Origin: Microbacterium sp. AK009
GTDB taxonomy: Bacteria > Actinomycetota > Actinomycetes > Actinomycetales > Microbacteriaceae
DNA: 64,000 nucleotides
Assembly (NCBI RefSeq): GCF_013410955.1
Contig: NZ_JACCCG010000002.1
Span: 434,001-498,000 of the forward strand
Direction: 5' to 3'
Shown piece after piece: positions 17,299-26,451 of the stretch (within the stretch, counting starts at the first letter, position 1; each line of letters starts with the position of its first letter). Position numbers and translations under genes: made by a program. The notes below the pieces were generated by a model. The model searched no databases. It was not told the DNA's origin and saw nothing but the letters and a program-made list of their open reading frames with translations.

Positions 17299-18380
17299 GC
17301 GCCCGAGTCTATCGACGCCAGGGCGTCCAAGAAGGCGGTCGTCTCCTGGTCGGTGCCGGCCGTCACACGCAGGTGGTTCGGGATGCCGACGTCGCGGATG
17401 AGCACGCCCCGGTCGTAGAGCGCCTGCCACGTCGCCGCGGGGTCTGCCACGCCCCCGAAGAGGACGAAGTTGGTCCAGGACTCGTAGGGTTCGAAGCCGA
17501 GAGCGGACACCGTCGCCGAGATCCGGTCGCGCTGCGCGACGATCTCATCCACCATCCGCAGCATCGTGGGGGCGTGCTGCAGGGCGGCAGTTGCCGCAGC
17601 CTGGGTCAGCGCGCTCAGGTGGTACGGCAAGCGCACCAGGCGAAGAGCGTCGATGACGGCCGGATCGGCAGCGAGGTAGCCCACCCGCGCGCCGGCGAAG
17701 GCGAAGGCCTTGCTCATCGTGCGCGAGACGACCAGTCGCGGGCGGTCGGGCAGGAGTGTCACCGCGGACGGGGCGTCGTGGGGTGCGAATTCCACGTAGG
17801 CCTCGTCGACGATGACGATACCGCGGGCGGCGTCGTAGACCGCGTCGATGACGTCGAGCGGCAGGGGTGTTCCGGTCGGATTGTTCGGTGCGCACAGAAA
17901 GACCACATCGGGTTCGGCCTCGGCCACCTGTGCGGCGGCGGACTCGGCTGACACCGTGAAGTCGTGCGCGCGGCTTCCCGTCTGCCAGGCGGCACCGGTC
18001 CCCCGCGTCAGGAGGGGATACATCGAATACGTCGGGGCGAACCCGAATGCGGTGCGCCCCGGGCCGGCGAACGCCTGCAGGAGATGCTGGAGGACCTCGT
18101 TCGACCCGTTGGCCGCCCAGATCTGCTCGCGGACGAGACCGTGGCCGAGATAGTCGGCCAGGTGCTCTCTCAGGCCCGTGAACTCTCGATCGGGGTAGCG
18201 GTTCACGTCGCGCAGCGCGATCGCCACGGCGTCGAGGATGTCGTCGGCCACTTCCGCGGGAACGGGGTGGGTGTTCTCGTTGACGTTCAGCGCCACCGGC
18301 AGCTGAGCCTGCGGGGCCCCGTAGGGAATCTGCCCCCGGAGGTCGTCGCGGATCGGGAGGTCATCGAGCGTCGCACTCAC
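17295..18380 (-). CDS. hisC: Histidinol-phosphate aminotransferase
   Basis: This PLP enzyme makes histidinol phosphate from imidazole acetol phosphate with glutamate. The 361-residue fold type I protein has NENTHPV and [10 protein letters not shown] segments, DEAYVEF and the Schiff-base lysine Lys224 in [17 protein letters not shown]. The GTG at 18380 was chosen over ATG 18389 because a TACGAT -10 lies 7 nt upstream and itself overlaps that ATG. It heads the hisC-hisB-hisH-priA-sseB operon; hisD, often first, is absent from this side. Confidence 0.95.
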   Translation of the reverse strand: MSATLDDLPIRDDLRGQIPYGAPQAQLPVALNVNENTHPVPAEVADDILDAVAIALRDVNRYPDREFTGLREHLADYLGHGLVREQIWAANGSNEVLQHLLQAFAGPGRTAFGFAPTYSMYPLLTRGTGAAWQTGSRAHDFTVSAESAAAQVAEAEPDVVFLCAPNNPTGTPLPLDVIDAVYDAARGIVIVDEAYVEFAPHDAPSAVTLLPDRPRLVVSRTMSKAFAFAGARVGYLAADPAVIDALRLVRLPYHLSALTQAAATAALQHAPTMLRMVDEIVAQRDRISATVSALGFEPYESWTNFVLFGGVADPAATWQALYDRGVLIRDVGIPNHLRVTAGTDQETTAFLDALASIDSGA

Positions 18381-18387
18381 CCTTCCC

Positions 18388-18393
18388 ATCGTA
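18388..18393 (-). promoter_or_regulatory. -10 hexamer of leaderless hisC promoter
   Basis: TACGAT lies 7 nt upstream of the GTG at 18380. It would drive the his operon as a leaderless transcript. Confidence 0.5.
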
Positions 18394-18420
18394 CGGCGCC
18401 TCGCGCGTCGGTCCCCCGGG

Positions 18421-18813
18421 TCAGTCGGCGTACTCCGCGGGGATCGCCAGTTCCTGCCCGGCCGACACCAGACCCGCATCGAGGCCGTTCAGACGACTGA
18501 AGGCCGCCACCACGTCTCGGGGGTCGGCCGCCGGAGCCACTCGCTCGGCGATCGCCCAGAGCGAGTCACCCGCCTGCACCGTGACGGTGTCGAAGGAGCC
18601 CACCGTCGCACCATCGGCGCGAGTGGCGAGGGCCGACCCGCCGCTGATCATCGCCACGCTCAGCGCGACGACGGCGGGGAGCGCAGCGAGGAAGGCGAGA
18701 ACACGACGCCCGCGCGCGGTCAGCCGCAGCCTCGTCGCGCCGCCGCCGACGCTGGCCATCGTGCCCGTCATCGCGCCGGACATGGTGTCCGTCGAAATCG
18801 TGATCGCGCTCAT
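18421..18813 (-). CDS. LysM-domain membrane protein, probable SOS-induced division inhibitor
   Basis: This 130-residue protein has a cytoplasmic N-terminus, one membrane segment (about 38-61) and an extracytoplasmic LysM domain (about 77-125; [15 protein letters not shown] to [10 protein letters not shown]) that binds peptidoglycan. A LysM membrane protein divergent from lexA is a recurring arrangement: YneA in Bacillus and Rv2719c in mycobacteria are SOS-induced and halt division or act on the wall. A candidate SOS box lies in the shared promoter region. The GGGAG Shine-Dalgarno is 6 nt before the ATG. Function is inferred from this context. Confidence 0.82.
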   Translation of the reverse strand: MSAITISTDTMSGAMTGTMASVGGGATRLRLTARGRRVLAFLAALPAVVALSVAMISGGSALATRADGATVGSFDTVTVQAGDSLWAIAERVAPAADPRDVVAAFSRLNGLDAGLVSAGQELAIPAEYAD

Positions 18814-18905
18814 CGTGTGCTCCCGTTCCCGGCTGAGCCGGTGTCGTTTCGGGTCTGGGTTCGCATCCGCCCGTCGGCCGGGACCGGCGGATGCGAACCT
18901 CTCTT

Positions 18906-18921
18906 CCGAATCTATCTTCGA
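18906..18921. promoter_or_regulatory. Candidate LexA-binding SOS box between the LysM gene and lexA
   Basis: CCGAATCTATCTTCGA has CGAA-N6-TTCG symmetry and shares the right half ATCTTCGA with the candidate box before recA. The actinobacterial consensus is close to TCGAAC-N4-GTTCGA. It could control both divergent genes. Confidence 0.6.
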
Positions 18922-18998
18922 TGTGAAATGCTGTCAAGGAGGTCGGAATCCGTCGAACGATCGAACGCGACACGCGAGCGACGTCCGGTGGACACCCA

Positions 18999-19020
18999 TC
19001 GGAACCGGATACGGTTTCGA
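18999..19020. repeat. Near-palindrome upstream of lexA
   Basis: The two 9-bp arms TCGGAACCG and CGGTTTCGA flank GATA, with 8 of 9 positions complementary. It lies 92 bp before the lexA ATG. Its spacing differs from an SOS box, so it may be a second operator or a stem-loop. Confidence 0.4.
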
Positions 19021-19111
19021 CGAGGACACCTCACCACCGACCTCCGACATTCGAAGACGCGACGATCGCGCCGCGGGGGCCCGGGAGGATTCCGGGGAGA
19101 CAGGAGCAGAC

Positions 19112-19786
19112 ATGAGCGAGCCGAACACCAAGCCGCAGACGCGGCGGCGCAAGAGCCTGAGCGACAAGCAGATGGCCATCCTCGAGGTCATCCAGCGCTC
19201 GATCGCCCGCCACGGCTATCCGCCGAGCATGCGCGAGATCGGCGACGCCGTGGGCCTGAAGTCGCTGTCGAGCGTCACCCATCAGCTGAACCAGCTGGAG
19301 TTGAGCGGATACCTGCGGCGCGACCCGGGCAAGACCCGGGCCATGGAGGTGCTCATCGACCTCCCGGGCACCGCCGCGGAGAACCCCGACGATCGCGCCC
19401 CGGCCGTCGGCGACGCCGCACTCGTCCCCCTCGTGGGACGGATCGCCGCCGGCGTCCCGATCACGGCCGATCAGCATGTCGAGGAGGTCTTCCCCCTTCC
19501 CCGCCAGCTGGTCGGCAAGGGCGAGCTGTTCATGCTGAAGGTCGCCGGCGATTCGATGATCGACGCGGCCATCTGCGACGGCGACTGGGTCGTCGTGCGT
19601 GCGCAGGGAACGGCCGAGAACGGTGAGATCGTCGCGGCCATGCTCGACGGCGAGGCAACCGTGAAGACCTTCCGGCAGCGTGACGGCCACACCTGGCTGC
19701 TCCCCCGCAACACCGCCTTCGAGCCCATCCTGGGCGACGAGGCGATCATTCTGGGTAAGGTCGTGGCGGTCCTCCGCGCAGTCTGA
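19112..19786 (+). CDS. lexA: SOS-response transcriptional repressor LexA
   Basis: LexA represses DNA-damage genes and cleaves itself when RecA filaments form. The 224-residue protein has the N-terminal winged HTH ([20 protein letters not shown], about 39-58), the cleavage bond Ala113-Gly114 in AAGVPI, and the Ser148 (GDSMID) and Lys185 (EATVKTF) catalytic dyad of the S24 peptidase domain. The AGGAG Shine-Dalgarno lies 5 nt before the ATG. It is transcribed away from the LysM protein, with a candidate SOS box between. Confidence 0.98.
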   Translation: MSEPNTKPQTRRRKSLSDKQMAILEVIQRSIARHGYPPSMREIGDAVGLKSLSSVTHQLNQLELSGYLRRDPGKTRAMEVLIDLPGTAAENPDDRAPAVGDAALVPLVGRIAAGVPITADQHVEEVFPLPRQLVGKGELFMLKVAGDSMIDAAICDGDWVVVRAQGTAENGEIVAAMLDGEATVKTFRQRDGHTWLLPRNTAFEPILGDEAIILGKVVAVLRAV

Positions 19787-19832
19787 CCTCTTCGCCTCCC
19801 CGGGGCATGGAGGCCGATCGCCCGCCGGCGCG

Positions 19833-19838
19833 TAGCGT
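19833..19838 (+). promoter_or_regulatory. -10 hexamer of leaderless S9 peptidase gene
   Basis: TAGCGT lies 7 nt before ATG 19846. This decides the start in favour of 19846 over the in-frame ATG 19807. Confidence 0.5.
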
Positions 19839-19845
19839 GGAGGTC

Positions 19846-21825
19846 ATGGTCGAGCCTCTCCCCCGCGACTCCGCGTCCACCGCAGCCCGCACGCTCCCGT
19901 TCGGCACATGGCCCTCCCGCATCACGTCGGAGGCGGTAGCGGCTGCTTCGCCCCGGCTGGACGGCGCCCTCTTCGTCGGCGATGAGATCTGGTGGGCCGA
20001 GACGGTCCCCGAAGAGCAGGGGCGGACGGCCATCCGGCGCTCACCCCGGGCATCCGGCGCGGACGGACGGATCGACACGCTGCTTCCCGCTCCCTGGAGC
20101 GCCCGCTCGCACGTTCACGAGTACGGCGGTGGAGCGTGGAGCGCCACGCCGGAGGGCGGACTGGTGTTCGTGGAGAAGTCGGATCAGCGGGTGTGGCTCC
20201 TCACTCCCGGATCGGCGCCCGTCCCGCTGACCCCGGCCGTGTCGGGGCAGGCGCTCGGGGGACTCCGTATGTCCCAGGGACGGCTGCTCGCCGTCCGAGA
20301 GGTGCACGGCGCGTCCGTCAGCCACGACATCGTCCAGATCCCTCTCGACGGGTCGGCCGCCGACGACATCGACCGTATGGCCTCGTTGACGGCGGGGAGC
20401 GACTTCGTCGCGCAGCCCACCCTCTCCCCGGACGGATCCACCCTCGCCTGGCTCGCGTGGGATCACCCGCACATGCCCTGGGACCGGGCCGAGGTACGGG
20501 TACGACGGGTCGACGACGCAGAACCTGCGGGGCGTCGCGTCGCCGGAGGCACGTCCGCCGCCCTCCAGCCCGAATGGACCGCCGACGGCGACCTGCTGTA
20601 CGCCGACGACGCGAGCGGGTTCTGGAACCTCCACCGCCTCGCTCTCTCGGGCGCGCGACCGACGGTGATCGCCCCCGATGAACGCGACACCGGCGGTCCG
20701 CTGTGGGTGCTCGGATCGCGGTGGTTCGCTTCCCTCGCCGACGGGGTCGTGGCCGTGCGCACGCGCGGCCGGGACGAGCTCGTCCACATCTCGTCGGACG
20801 GCGTCGTCACCGTCATCCCGCTCCCCGCGGTCGGCAGCCTCCTCGTGGAGGATGCCGCCGGCACCGACGTCCTGGTGTCGGGGAGCCCCGAGGACGCTCC
20901 CGCCGGACTGTGGCGGATCGATCTGCGCGAGCCGTCCCGCCCGGGCGTGCACCTCCTCACCGGCGGACGCTGGAACGACGCGGACGTCTCGGCCTGGGTG
21001 CCCCGTCCTCGACAGTTCACCGTCGACGGTCGCCACGGGGTGGTGCATGCGGTCGACTTCCCGCCGACCCACCCTCAGGTGAAGGGGACGCACGACACCC
21101 TCCCGCCATACGTCGTGCTCGTTCACGGCGGTCCGACCGCCCACGCCGCCGGGGTGGTGAGTCCGAAGACGGTCTTCCTGACCTCGCGGGGAATCGGCGT
21201 CGTCGAGGTCAACTACGGCGGCTCCAGCGGTTTCGGCCGCGATTACCGCGAACGACTGCGCGGACAGTGGGGCGTCGTCGATGTCGATGACGTCGTCGAT
21301 GTCGCCCGCGCCCTCGCCGCCGACGGCACCGCCGACCCCGCCCGCATCGCGATCGCCGGCGGATCGGCGGGCGGCTGGACGGTGCTCGGGGCACTCGTCG
21401 CCTCCGATGCGTTCAGCGCCGGCATCTCGCGTTACGGCGTCGCCGATGCCCGGCTGCTCGCGGCCGAGACCCACGATTTCGAAGCGCGCTACCTCGACGG
21501 CCTGATCGGGCCGCTGCCCGACAGCGAAGCGGTCTACCTCGAGCGGTCACCGCTGACCCACGCCGACCGCATCCAGGCTCCCGTGCTGCTGCTGCAGGGG
21601 GCCGATGACGAGGTCGTCCCGCCCTCGCAGTCGGAGGCCATCCGCGACGCGCTGCGCGCCGGAGGCGTGCCGCACGCCTACGTCCTCTACCCGGGCGAAG
21701 GACATGGATTCCGGCGGAGCGAGACCGTCGTCGACATGGTCCGCACGGAGCTCGCCTTCCTGGGCGCCGCCTTCGGATTCACCCCTCACGACGTCGCACC
21801 GCTCGACCTCGAGTCAGGCGCCTGA
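19846..21825 (+). CDS. Prolyl oligopeptidase family (S9) peptidase
   Basis: This 659-residue serine peptidase has an N-terminal beta-propeller-like half (about 30-390) that would restrict substrates to peptides, and a C-terminal alpha/beta-hydrolase domain. Catalytic residues are Ser507 in GGSAGGW, Asp588 in GADDEVVPP and His620 in GEGHGF. There is no signal peptide, so it is cytoplasmic and would trim short peptides; acylaminoacyl- or dipeptidyl-peptidase activity is possible. It is a single gene convergent with hflX. Confidence 0.9.
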   Translation: MVEPLPRDSASTAARTLPFGTWPSRITSEAVAAASPRLDGALFVGDEIWWAETVPEEQGRTAIRRSPRASGADGRIDTLLPAPWSARSHVHEYGGGAWSATPEGGLVFVEKSDQRVWLLTPGSAPVPLTPAVSGQALGGLRMSQGRLLAVREVHGASVSHDIVQIPLDGSAADDIDRMASLTAGSDFVAQPTLSPDGSTLAWLAWDHPHMPWDRAEVRVRRVDDAEPAGRRVAGGTSAALQPEWTADGDLLYADDASGFWNLHRLALSGARPTVIAPDERDTGGPLWVLGSRWFASLADGVVAVRTRGRDELVHISSDGVVTVIPLPAVGSLLVEDAAGTDVLVSGSPEDAPAGLWRIDLREPSRPGVHLLTGGRWNDADVSAWVPRPRQFTVDGRHGVVHAVDFPPTHPQVKGTHDTLPPYVVLVHGGPTAHAAGVVSPKTVFLTSRGIGVVEVNYGGSSGFGRDYRERLRGQWGVVDVDDVVDVARALAADGTADPARIAIAGGSAGGWTVLGALVASDAFSAGISRYGVADARLLAAETHDFEARYLDGLIGPLPDSEAVYLERSPLTHADRIQAPVLLLQGADDEVVPPSQSEAIRDALRAGGVPHAYVLYPGEGHGFRRSETVVDMVRTELAFLGAAFGFTPHDVAPLDLESGA

Positions 21826-21851
21826 CCGCGGGGACCCGAACGCCCGGCCTG

Positions 21852-23387
21852 TCAGATCCGGAACGGTGCGAGTTCGGCTGCGAGTCGTTCACCGACGTGC
21901 GCGTGGAGGTATGTTCCCTCCGCACGGTGCTCCTCGGTGAGAATGAGACCGGAGTCGTGCACGGACGAGACCAGGTCGCCCCGGTCGTACGGAACGACCG
22001 CCTGCACCTCGACCGCGGGCAGCGGCAGTGCCTCTTCGATCGCGGTGCGGAGTTCTTCGATCCCCTCCCCTGTGCGAGAGGAGACGAAGTGCGCGTCGGG
22101 CGCGAGGCCCCGCAGCACCAGCCGGGTGTCATCGTCGATGAGATCGGCCTTGTTGAACACCACGATCTCGCGCGTATCGCGCGCACCGACATCGCCGATC
22201 ACGTCCCGCACGGTCTGCAGCTGCGCACCCGGGTCGGGGTGCGCGCCATCGACGACATGCACGATCACATCAGCGCCTCCGACCTCCTCGAGGGTGGAGC
22301 GGAAGGCCTCCACGAGCTGGTGCGGGAGGTTTCGGACGAAGCCGACGGTGTCGGAGATCGTATAGACCCGGCCGTCGGATGTCTCGGAGCGGCGCACCGT
22401 CGCATCCAACGTCGCGAACAGGGCGTTCTCGACGAGCACGCCCGCGCGGGTCAGCCTGTTGAGCAGACTGGACTTCCCGGCGTTGGTGTACCCCGCGATC
22501 GCCACCGAGGGGATCGTGTTGCGTTTGCGCTCGGCCCGCTTGGCATCGCGCGCAGGGGCGAACTGACGGATCTGACGTCGCAGGTGCGCCATCCGCGTAC
22601 GGATGCGGCGCCGGTCGAGTTCGATCTTCGTCTCACCCGGGCCGCGTGAGCCCATGCCGGCACCCGCGGCGCCCACCTGGCCACCCGCCTGACGGCTCAT
22701 CGACTCACCCCACCCGCGCAGTCGCGGGAGGAGGTACTCGAGTTGGGCGAGCTCGACCTGAGCCTTGCCCTCGCGACTCTTGGCGTGCTGACTGAAGATG
22801 TCGAGGATGACGGCGGTGCGGTCGATCACCTTCACCTTCACGACGTCTTCGAGCGCGCGCCGCTGACTCGGGGCCAGCTCGGCGTCGGCGACGACGGTGT
22901 CCGCACCGGCGGCGGCGACGATGTCGCGGAGTTCCTCGGCCTTGCCGCGTCCGACATAGGTCGCCGGATCGGGGTTCGGGCGACGCTGCAGCACACCGTC
23001 GAGGACGACGGCGCCCGCCGTCTCGGCGAGGGCGGCCAGCTCGCGCAGCGAGTTCTCCGCTTCCTCCTGCTCACCCTGGGGGTGAACGCCCACCAGCACG
23101 ACGTTCTCCAGTCGCAGCTGTCGGTACTCGACCTCCGTGACGTCTTCGAGCTCGGTCGAGAGCCCGGGTACGCGACGCAGCGCCGCCCGCTCCTCACGAT
23201 CCCACTGGTCGCCGTCCGAATCGTCGGAGACGACCGTCGAGGCGTCCTGGAGCGCCTGGGCGGGAGCCAAAGTGCGCGATGCGGCGTCGGGGAAGGTGGT
23301 GGTCCGCACGCCGGTGCGCGGCTCCGCGCGCGCGAGCACGCGCTCGACCGGGTCGACGGCGTCGTCGGTGGGGGTCTGTTCTGTCAT
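21852..23387 (-). CDS. hflX: Ribosome-associated GTPase HflX
   Basis: HflX binds the 50S subunit and splits or rescues stalled ribosomes under stress. The 511-residue protein has an N-terminal HflX domain (about 100-260; GVLQRRPNPDPATYVGRGKAEEL), a coiled segment with GSRGPGETKIELDRRRIR, and a G domain with G1 GYTNAGKSS, G3 DTVGF and G4 NKAD. The 90-residue N-terminal extension is acidic. The GGAAGGA Shine-Dalgarno precedes the ATG at 23387. It lies divergent from the RsmC-like gene. Confidence 0.96.
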   Translation of the reverse strand: MTEQTPTDDAVDPVERVLARAEPRTGVRTTTFPDAASRTLAPAQALQDASTVVSDDSDGDQWDREERAALRRVPGLSTELEDVTEVEYRQLRLENVVLVGVHPQGEQEEAENSLRELAALAETAGAVVLDGVLQRRPNPDPATYVGRGKAEELRDIVAAAGADTVVADAELAPSQRRALEDVVKVKVIDRTAVILDIFSQHAKSREGKAQVELAQLEYLLPRLRGWGESMSRQAGGQVGAAGAGMGSRGPGETKIELDRRRIRTRMAHLRRQIRQFAPARDAKRAERKRNTIPSVAIAGYTNAGKSSLLNRLTRAGVLVENALFATLDATVRRSETSDGRVYTISDTVGFVRNLPHQLVEAFRSTLEEVGGADVIVHVVDGAHPDPGAQLQTVRDVIGDVGARDTREIVVFNKADLIDDDTRLVLRGLAPDAHFVSSRTGEGIEELRTAIEEALPLPAVEVQAVVPYDRGDLVSSVHDSGLILTEEHRAEGTYLHAHVGERLAAELAPFRI

Positions 23388-23509
23388 GGGGTCCTTCCGG
23401 ATGATCCGCGAATGTGGTGCAGGCGCCTGGCGGGACATCCGTCTGCGGAAAGGGATTCGTCGACTCTAGCCTCCCGCGTCGGAGACCACCTCCGCTACGC
23501 TCATGAGCC

Positions 23510-24151
23510 ATGGGGAGCGACCACTATTTCAGCGCGTCGCCCGCCAGCCCCGAGAATCTGCGTCGCGTACGCGTGGTGCTCGCCGGCCGGGAGGTGGAGC
23601 TCACCACCGCGGGAGGGGTGTTCAGCCCCGACCGGCTGGACGGCGGAACCGCGGTACTGCTCGCCAACACGCCGCCCTCACCGCCGGGCGGCAATCTGCT
23701 CGATCTCGGGTGCGGGTGGGGGCCGATCGCGTTGTCTCTCGCGATGACCTCGCCGCATGCGACCGTCTGGGCGGTCGACGTCAACGAACGGGCCCTGGAC
23801 CTGGTACGCCGAAACGCCCAGTCCCTCGGGCTCGATAATGTCAACGCCGTGACGCCCGATGATGTTCCCGATGACATCGCCTTTCGCACCATCCGCTCCA
23901 ACCCTCCGATCCGGGTCGGCAAGTCCGAGCTCCACGGTCTGCTGGAGCGGTGGATCCCCCGACTGGATGAGCGGTCCGACGCGTGGCTCGTCGTCCAGCG
24001 CAATCTCGGGTCGGATTCGCTGCAGCGATGGCTGGCGGCGACACTCGAGCCGGGATTCTCTGTGCACCGGGCTGCCACGGGGCGGGGATTCCGCGTCATC
24101 CGGGTGCGCCGCCACGGCACGCCGCCGACCGGGGCGATCACACTCCCCTGA
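23510..24151 (+). CDS. RsmC-like class I SAM-dependent methyltransferase
   Basis: This 213-residue protein corresponds to the catalytic domain of RsmC, which methylates G1207 of 16S rRNA. It has the SAM-binding motif LLDLGCGWGPIAL (about 64-76), the acidic motif AVDVNERAL and the N6/N2-amino methyltransferase motif NPPIRVGK. The N-terminal pseudo-methyltransferase half of E. coli RsmC is missing, as in many Gram-positive relatives. TACGCT (23496-23501) lies 8 nt upstream of the ATG as a possible -10. The target in this organism is inferred. Confidence 0.88.
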   Translation: MGSDHYFSASPASPENLRRVRVVLAGREVELTTAGGVFSPDRLDGGTAVLLANTPPSPPGGNLLDLGCGWGPIALSLAMTSPHATVWAVDVNERALDLVRRNAQSLGLDNVNAVTPDDVPDDIAFRTIRSNPPIRVGKSELHGLLERWIPRLDERSDAWLVVQRNLGSDSLQRWLAATLEPGFSVHRAATGRGFRVIRVRRHGTPPTGAITLP

Positions 24152-24176
24152 GTCGTCGCGATCAGGGCCGTCGCGA

Positions 24177-25028
24177 TCAGGCGAGGGTGATCTCGCCGGT
24201 GAAGACCAGCGCGGCCGGGCCCGACAGCAGGACCCGCCCTTCCACCATGCGCACCGCGAGAGTCCCGCCAGGCACCTGGACGCTCCACCGATCAGGTGCT
24301 CCCCGCCCGGCCCAGTGCCGAACGGCGAGAGCGGTCGCGGCGACCCCGGTGCCGCAGCTGAGGGTCTCTCCCACTCCGCGCTCGAACACCCGCATCCGGA
24401 TGATCCCCATCCCCTCGCGCACGAGAGGGTCGGCAGGGACGACGAACTCGATGTTCGCGCCGGCCGGCGGTTCGGGGTGGAGCATCGGGCGGGCGGCGAG
24501 ATCGAGCCGCTCGAGCTCGCCCTCGGACTGCAGCGCCACCACGACGTGCGGATTGCCGACGTCGATGCCGAGCCCTGGCCGTGGGATGTCCAGTCCCCGC
24601 GCGCGCACGAGGGTCTCCTCGGGCTGCACCGACCACTCACCGAGATCGACCTCGTAGCCGAGCTCGCTGCGGGTGAGCGTCTTCGCTCCCGCTCGCGTGC
24701 CGATGGTCACGGGTCCGTCGAAGTGGGCGAGACCGGCGTCTTCGAGATAACGCGCGAAAACGCGGATGCCGTTGCCGCACATCTCCGCCGCAGAGCCGTC
24801 GGCATTGCGATAGTCCATGAACCACTCCGCAGCGGCGGTCGCCGCGCCCTCGGCAAGTGATGCGCTCCGGACCACGCGCAGGATGCCGTCGGCGCCGATG
24901 CCGAAGCGGCGGTCGCACAGGACCGCGACCTGGTCATCTGAGAGCTCGAGCCGGCCGTCGGGGTCTTCGACGATGACGAAGTCGTTTCCCGTGCCGTGGC
25001 CCTTCGTGAACGGCACCGCGTGAGGCAT
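24177..25028 (-). CDS. dapF: Diaminopimelate epimerase
   Basis: DapF converts LL- to meso-diaminopimelate for lysine and peptidoglycan. The 283-residue protein has the two catalytic cysteines, Cys84 in EMCGNGIR and Cys225 in SCGTGVAAT, and the [10 protein letters not shown]-terminal motif. A TAGGCT -10 lies exactly 6 nt before the ATG. A 13-bp direct repeat, CGTCGCGATCAGG, spans its stop codon (24154-24166 and 24169-24181). Confidence 0.97.
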   Translation of the reverse strand: MPHAVPFTKGHGTGNDFVIVEDPDGRLELSDDQVAVLCDRRFGIGADGILRVVRSASLAEGAATAAAEWFMDYRNADGSAAEMCGNGIRVFARYLEDAGLAHFDGPVTIGTRAGAKTLTRSELGYEVDLGEWSVQPEETLVRARGLDIPRPGLGIDVGNPHVVVALQSEGELERLDLAARPMLHPEPPAGANIEFVVPADPLVREGMGIIRMRVFERGVGETLSCGTGVAATALAVRHWAGRGAPDRWSVQVPGGTLAVRMVEGRVLLSGPAALVFTGEITLA

Positions 25029-25034
25029 GACCCC

Positions 25035-25040
25035 AGCCTA
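25035..25040 (-). promoter_or_regulatory. -10 hexamer of leaderless dapF promoter
   Basis: TAGGCT followed by 6 nt and the dapF ATG. It separates dapF from the miaB-miaA-GNAT transcript upstream. Confidence 0.5.
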
Positions 25041-25072
25041 AGCGCCCGCCGCGGGAGACTCCGCCCGGGGAC

Positions 25073-25495
25073 TCAGTCCTCGATCAGACGCTTGCCCGTC
25101 GCCCAGGTATCGAAGTGCTCGAAGCCGAGGGCCTCGTAGAAGCCCTGGGCGACTCCGTTCTCCGGCCTCACCATCAGCTGCAGCTTGGGGCATCCCATCT
25201 CCAGGAGAAGCTCCTCGGCCCGCTCGACCAGGCTTCGGGCGATGCCCTCTCCGCGTCGGTGCGGGTCGCTCGCGAGGTAGTACAGCCAGCCGCGATGACC
25301 GTCATAGCCGGCCATGACCGTGCCGATGATGTGATCGTCGTCCGCCGCGACGAGGAAGAGCTCAGGCTGGACCCGGAGTTTGCGGCTGATGTCCTGGTAC
25401 GGGTTGTTCCAGGGCCGGGTGAGACCGGTGGACTGCCAGAGGAGGACGACCGCGTCGGTGTCGCCCGGAGCGAAGGACCGGATCTGCAGGCTCAT
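25073..25495 (-). CDS. GNAT-family acetyltransferase (YpeA-like)
   Basis: This 140-residue single-domain N-acetyltransferase has the acetyl-CoA binding motif A segment SDPHRRGEGIARSLVERAEELL (about 80-101) and the C-terminal GFYEALGFEHFDTWATGKRL. It resembles YpeA, whose substrate is not established. Its ATG overlaps the miaA stop by 4 bp (ATGA), so it is the third gene of miaB-miaA-GNAT. Confidence 0.85.
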   Translation of the reverse strand: MSLQIRSFAPGDTDAVVLLWQSTGLTRPWNNPYQDISRKLRVQPELFLVAADDDHIIGTVMAGYDGHRGWLYYLASDPHRRGEGIARSLVERAEELLLEMGCPKLQLMVRPENGVAQGFYEALGFEHFDTWATGKRLIED

Positions 25496-26451
25496 GCCAT
25501 CGAGCCTGCCAGACTCTCGCCCGCCGTCGCGCCGTCCATCCACGAGACGTCCTCGTACCGGCGGAACCACGACACCTGGCGCCGGGCGTAGCGACGCGTG
25601 AGCGCCTGCGTCTGCGAGATCGCCGCCTCACGATCGAGCTCGCCGCGCACCTGGGCCAATGCCTGCGCGTAGCCGATGGCCCGCGGCGCCGTGGTGCCCT
25701 GCTCGAGGCCCGCGCGTCGGAGAGCCCTCACCTCGTCGAGCAGCCCCTCGTCCCACATCCGGTCGACCCGCCGATCGAGGATGTCGACCAGTTCGCCACG
25801 GTCTCGCTCGAGGCCAAGGAGCCGGGTGCGGGGGTACCAGAGCGTCTGCGCCGCGGGGAGCGTGCCGCCGTGGGTGCTGGCCCCCTGCGCGATCACCTCG
25901 AGGGCTCGAAGGACCCGTCGCGTGTTGCGGGGGTCGATCCGGGCGGCGGCTGCCGGGTCTGCGCTGCGCAGCCGGTCGTGCAGCGCGGCGGGTCCGTGCC
26001 GGTCGAGCTCGGCCTCGAGGTCGTCTCTCAGCGCCTCGTCGCGCGCCGGGAACCGGAAGTCGAACAGGACCGCCGAGACGTAGAGGCCCGATCCGCCGAC
26101 GAGGACCGCGTCCGCGCCTCGCGCGTGGAGGGAATGGATGACCTCGCGTGCGGCGGACTGGTACCAGGCCACGGCTGCGTCGTCGGTGACCTCGAGCACG
26201 TCGAGGAGGTGATGGGGGATGCCGCGGCGCTCCCCCTCGGGGATCTTGGCGGTTCCGATGTCCATCCCGCGGTACAGCTGCATCGCGTCCGCTCCGACGA
26301 TCTCCGCATCGCGACCCGCGGCACGCAGCGCCTCGACGAGGTCGAGCGCGAACGCCGACTTGCCGGTGCCCGTCGCACCGATGACAGCCCAGAGGCGGGG
26401 TCCTTCGGCAGGCGCCCGGTCGGACGGGGAGGCGTCGGGCGTGGTGTTCAC
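25492..26451 (-). CDS. miaA: tRNA dimethylallyltransferase
   Basis: MiaA adds a dimethylallyl group to A37 of tRNAs reading UNN codons, the substrate for MiaB. The 319-residue protein has the P-loop GATGTGKS (25-32), the [15 protein letters not shown] substrate segment and the insertion domain with [12 protein letters not shown]. It starts at GTG 26451, overlapping the miaB stop (GTGA). The adjacent miaB acts next in the same pathway. Confidence 0.97.
   Translation of the reverse strand: MNTTPDASPSDRAPAEGPRLWAVIGATGTGKSAFALDLVEALRAAGRDAEIVGADAMQLYRGMDIGTAKIPEGERRGIPHHLLDVLEVTDDAAVAWYQSAAREVIHSLHARGADAVLVGGSGLYVSAVLFDFRFPARDEALRDDLEAELDRHGPAALHDRLRSADPAAAARIDPRNTRRVLRALEVIAQGASTHGGTLPAAQTLWYPRTRLLGLERDRGELVDILDRRVDRMWDEGLLDEVRALRRAGLEQGTTAPRAIGYAQALAQVRGELDREAAISQTQALTRRYARRQVSWFRRYEDVSWMDGATAGESLAGSMA

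Noticed and set aside
18955..18970. TCGAACGATCGAACG as a second SOS box
   Set aside because: It is a direct repeat of TCGAACG and not an inverted repeat; the 18906-18921 site fits better.
24154..24181. 13-bp direct repeat CGTCGCGATCAGG at the dapF 3' end
   Set aside because: Two copies only, part inside the dapF coding end; a small local duplication with no evident role.
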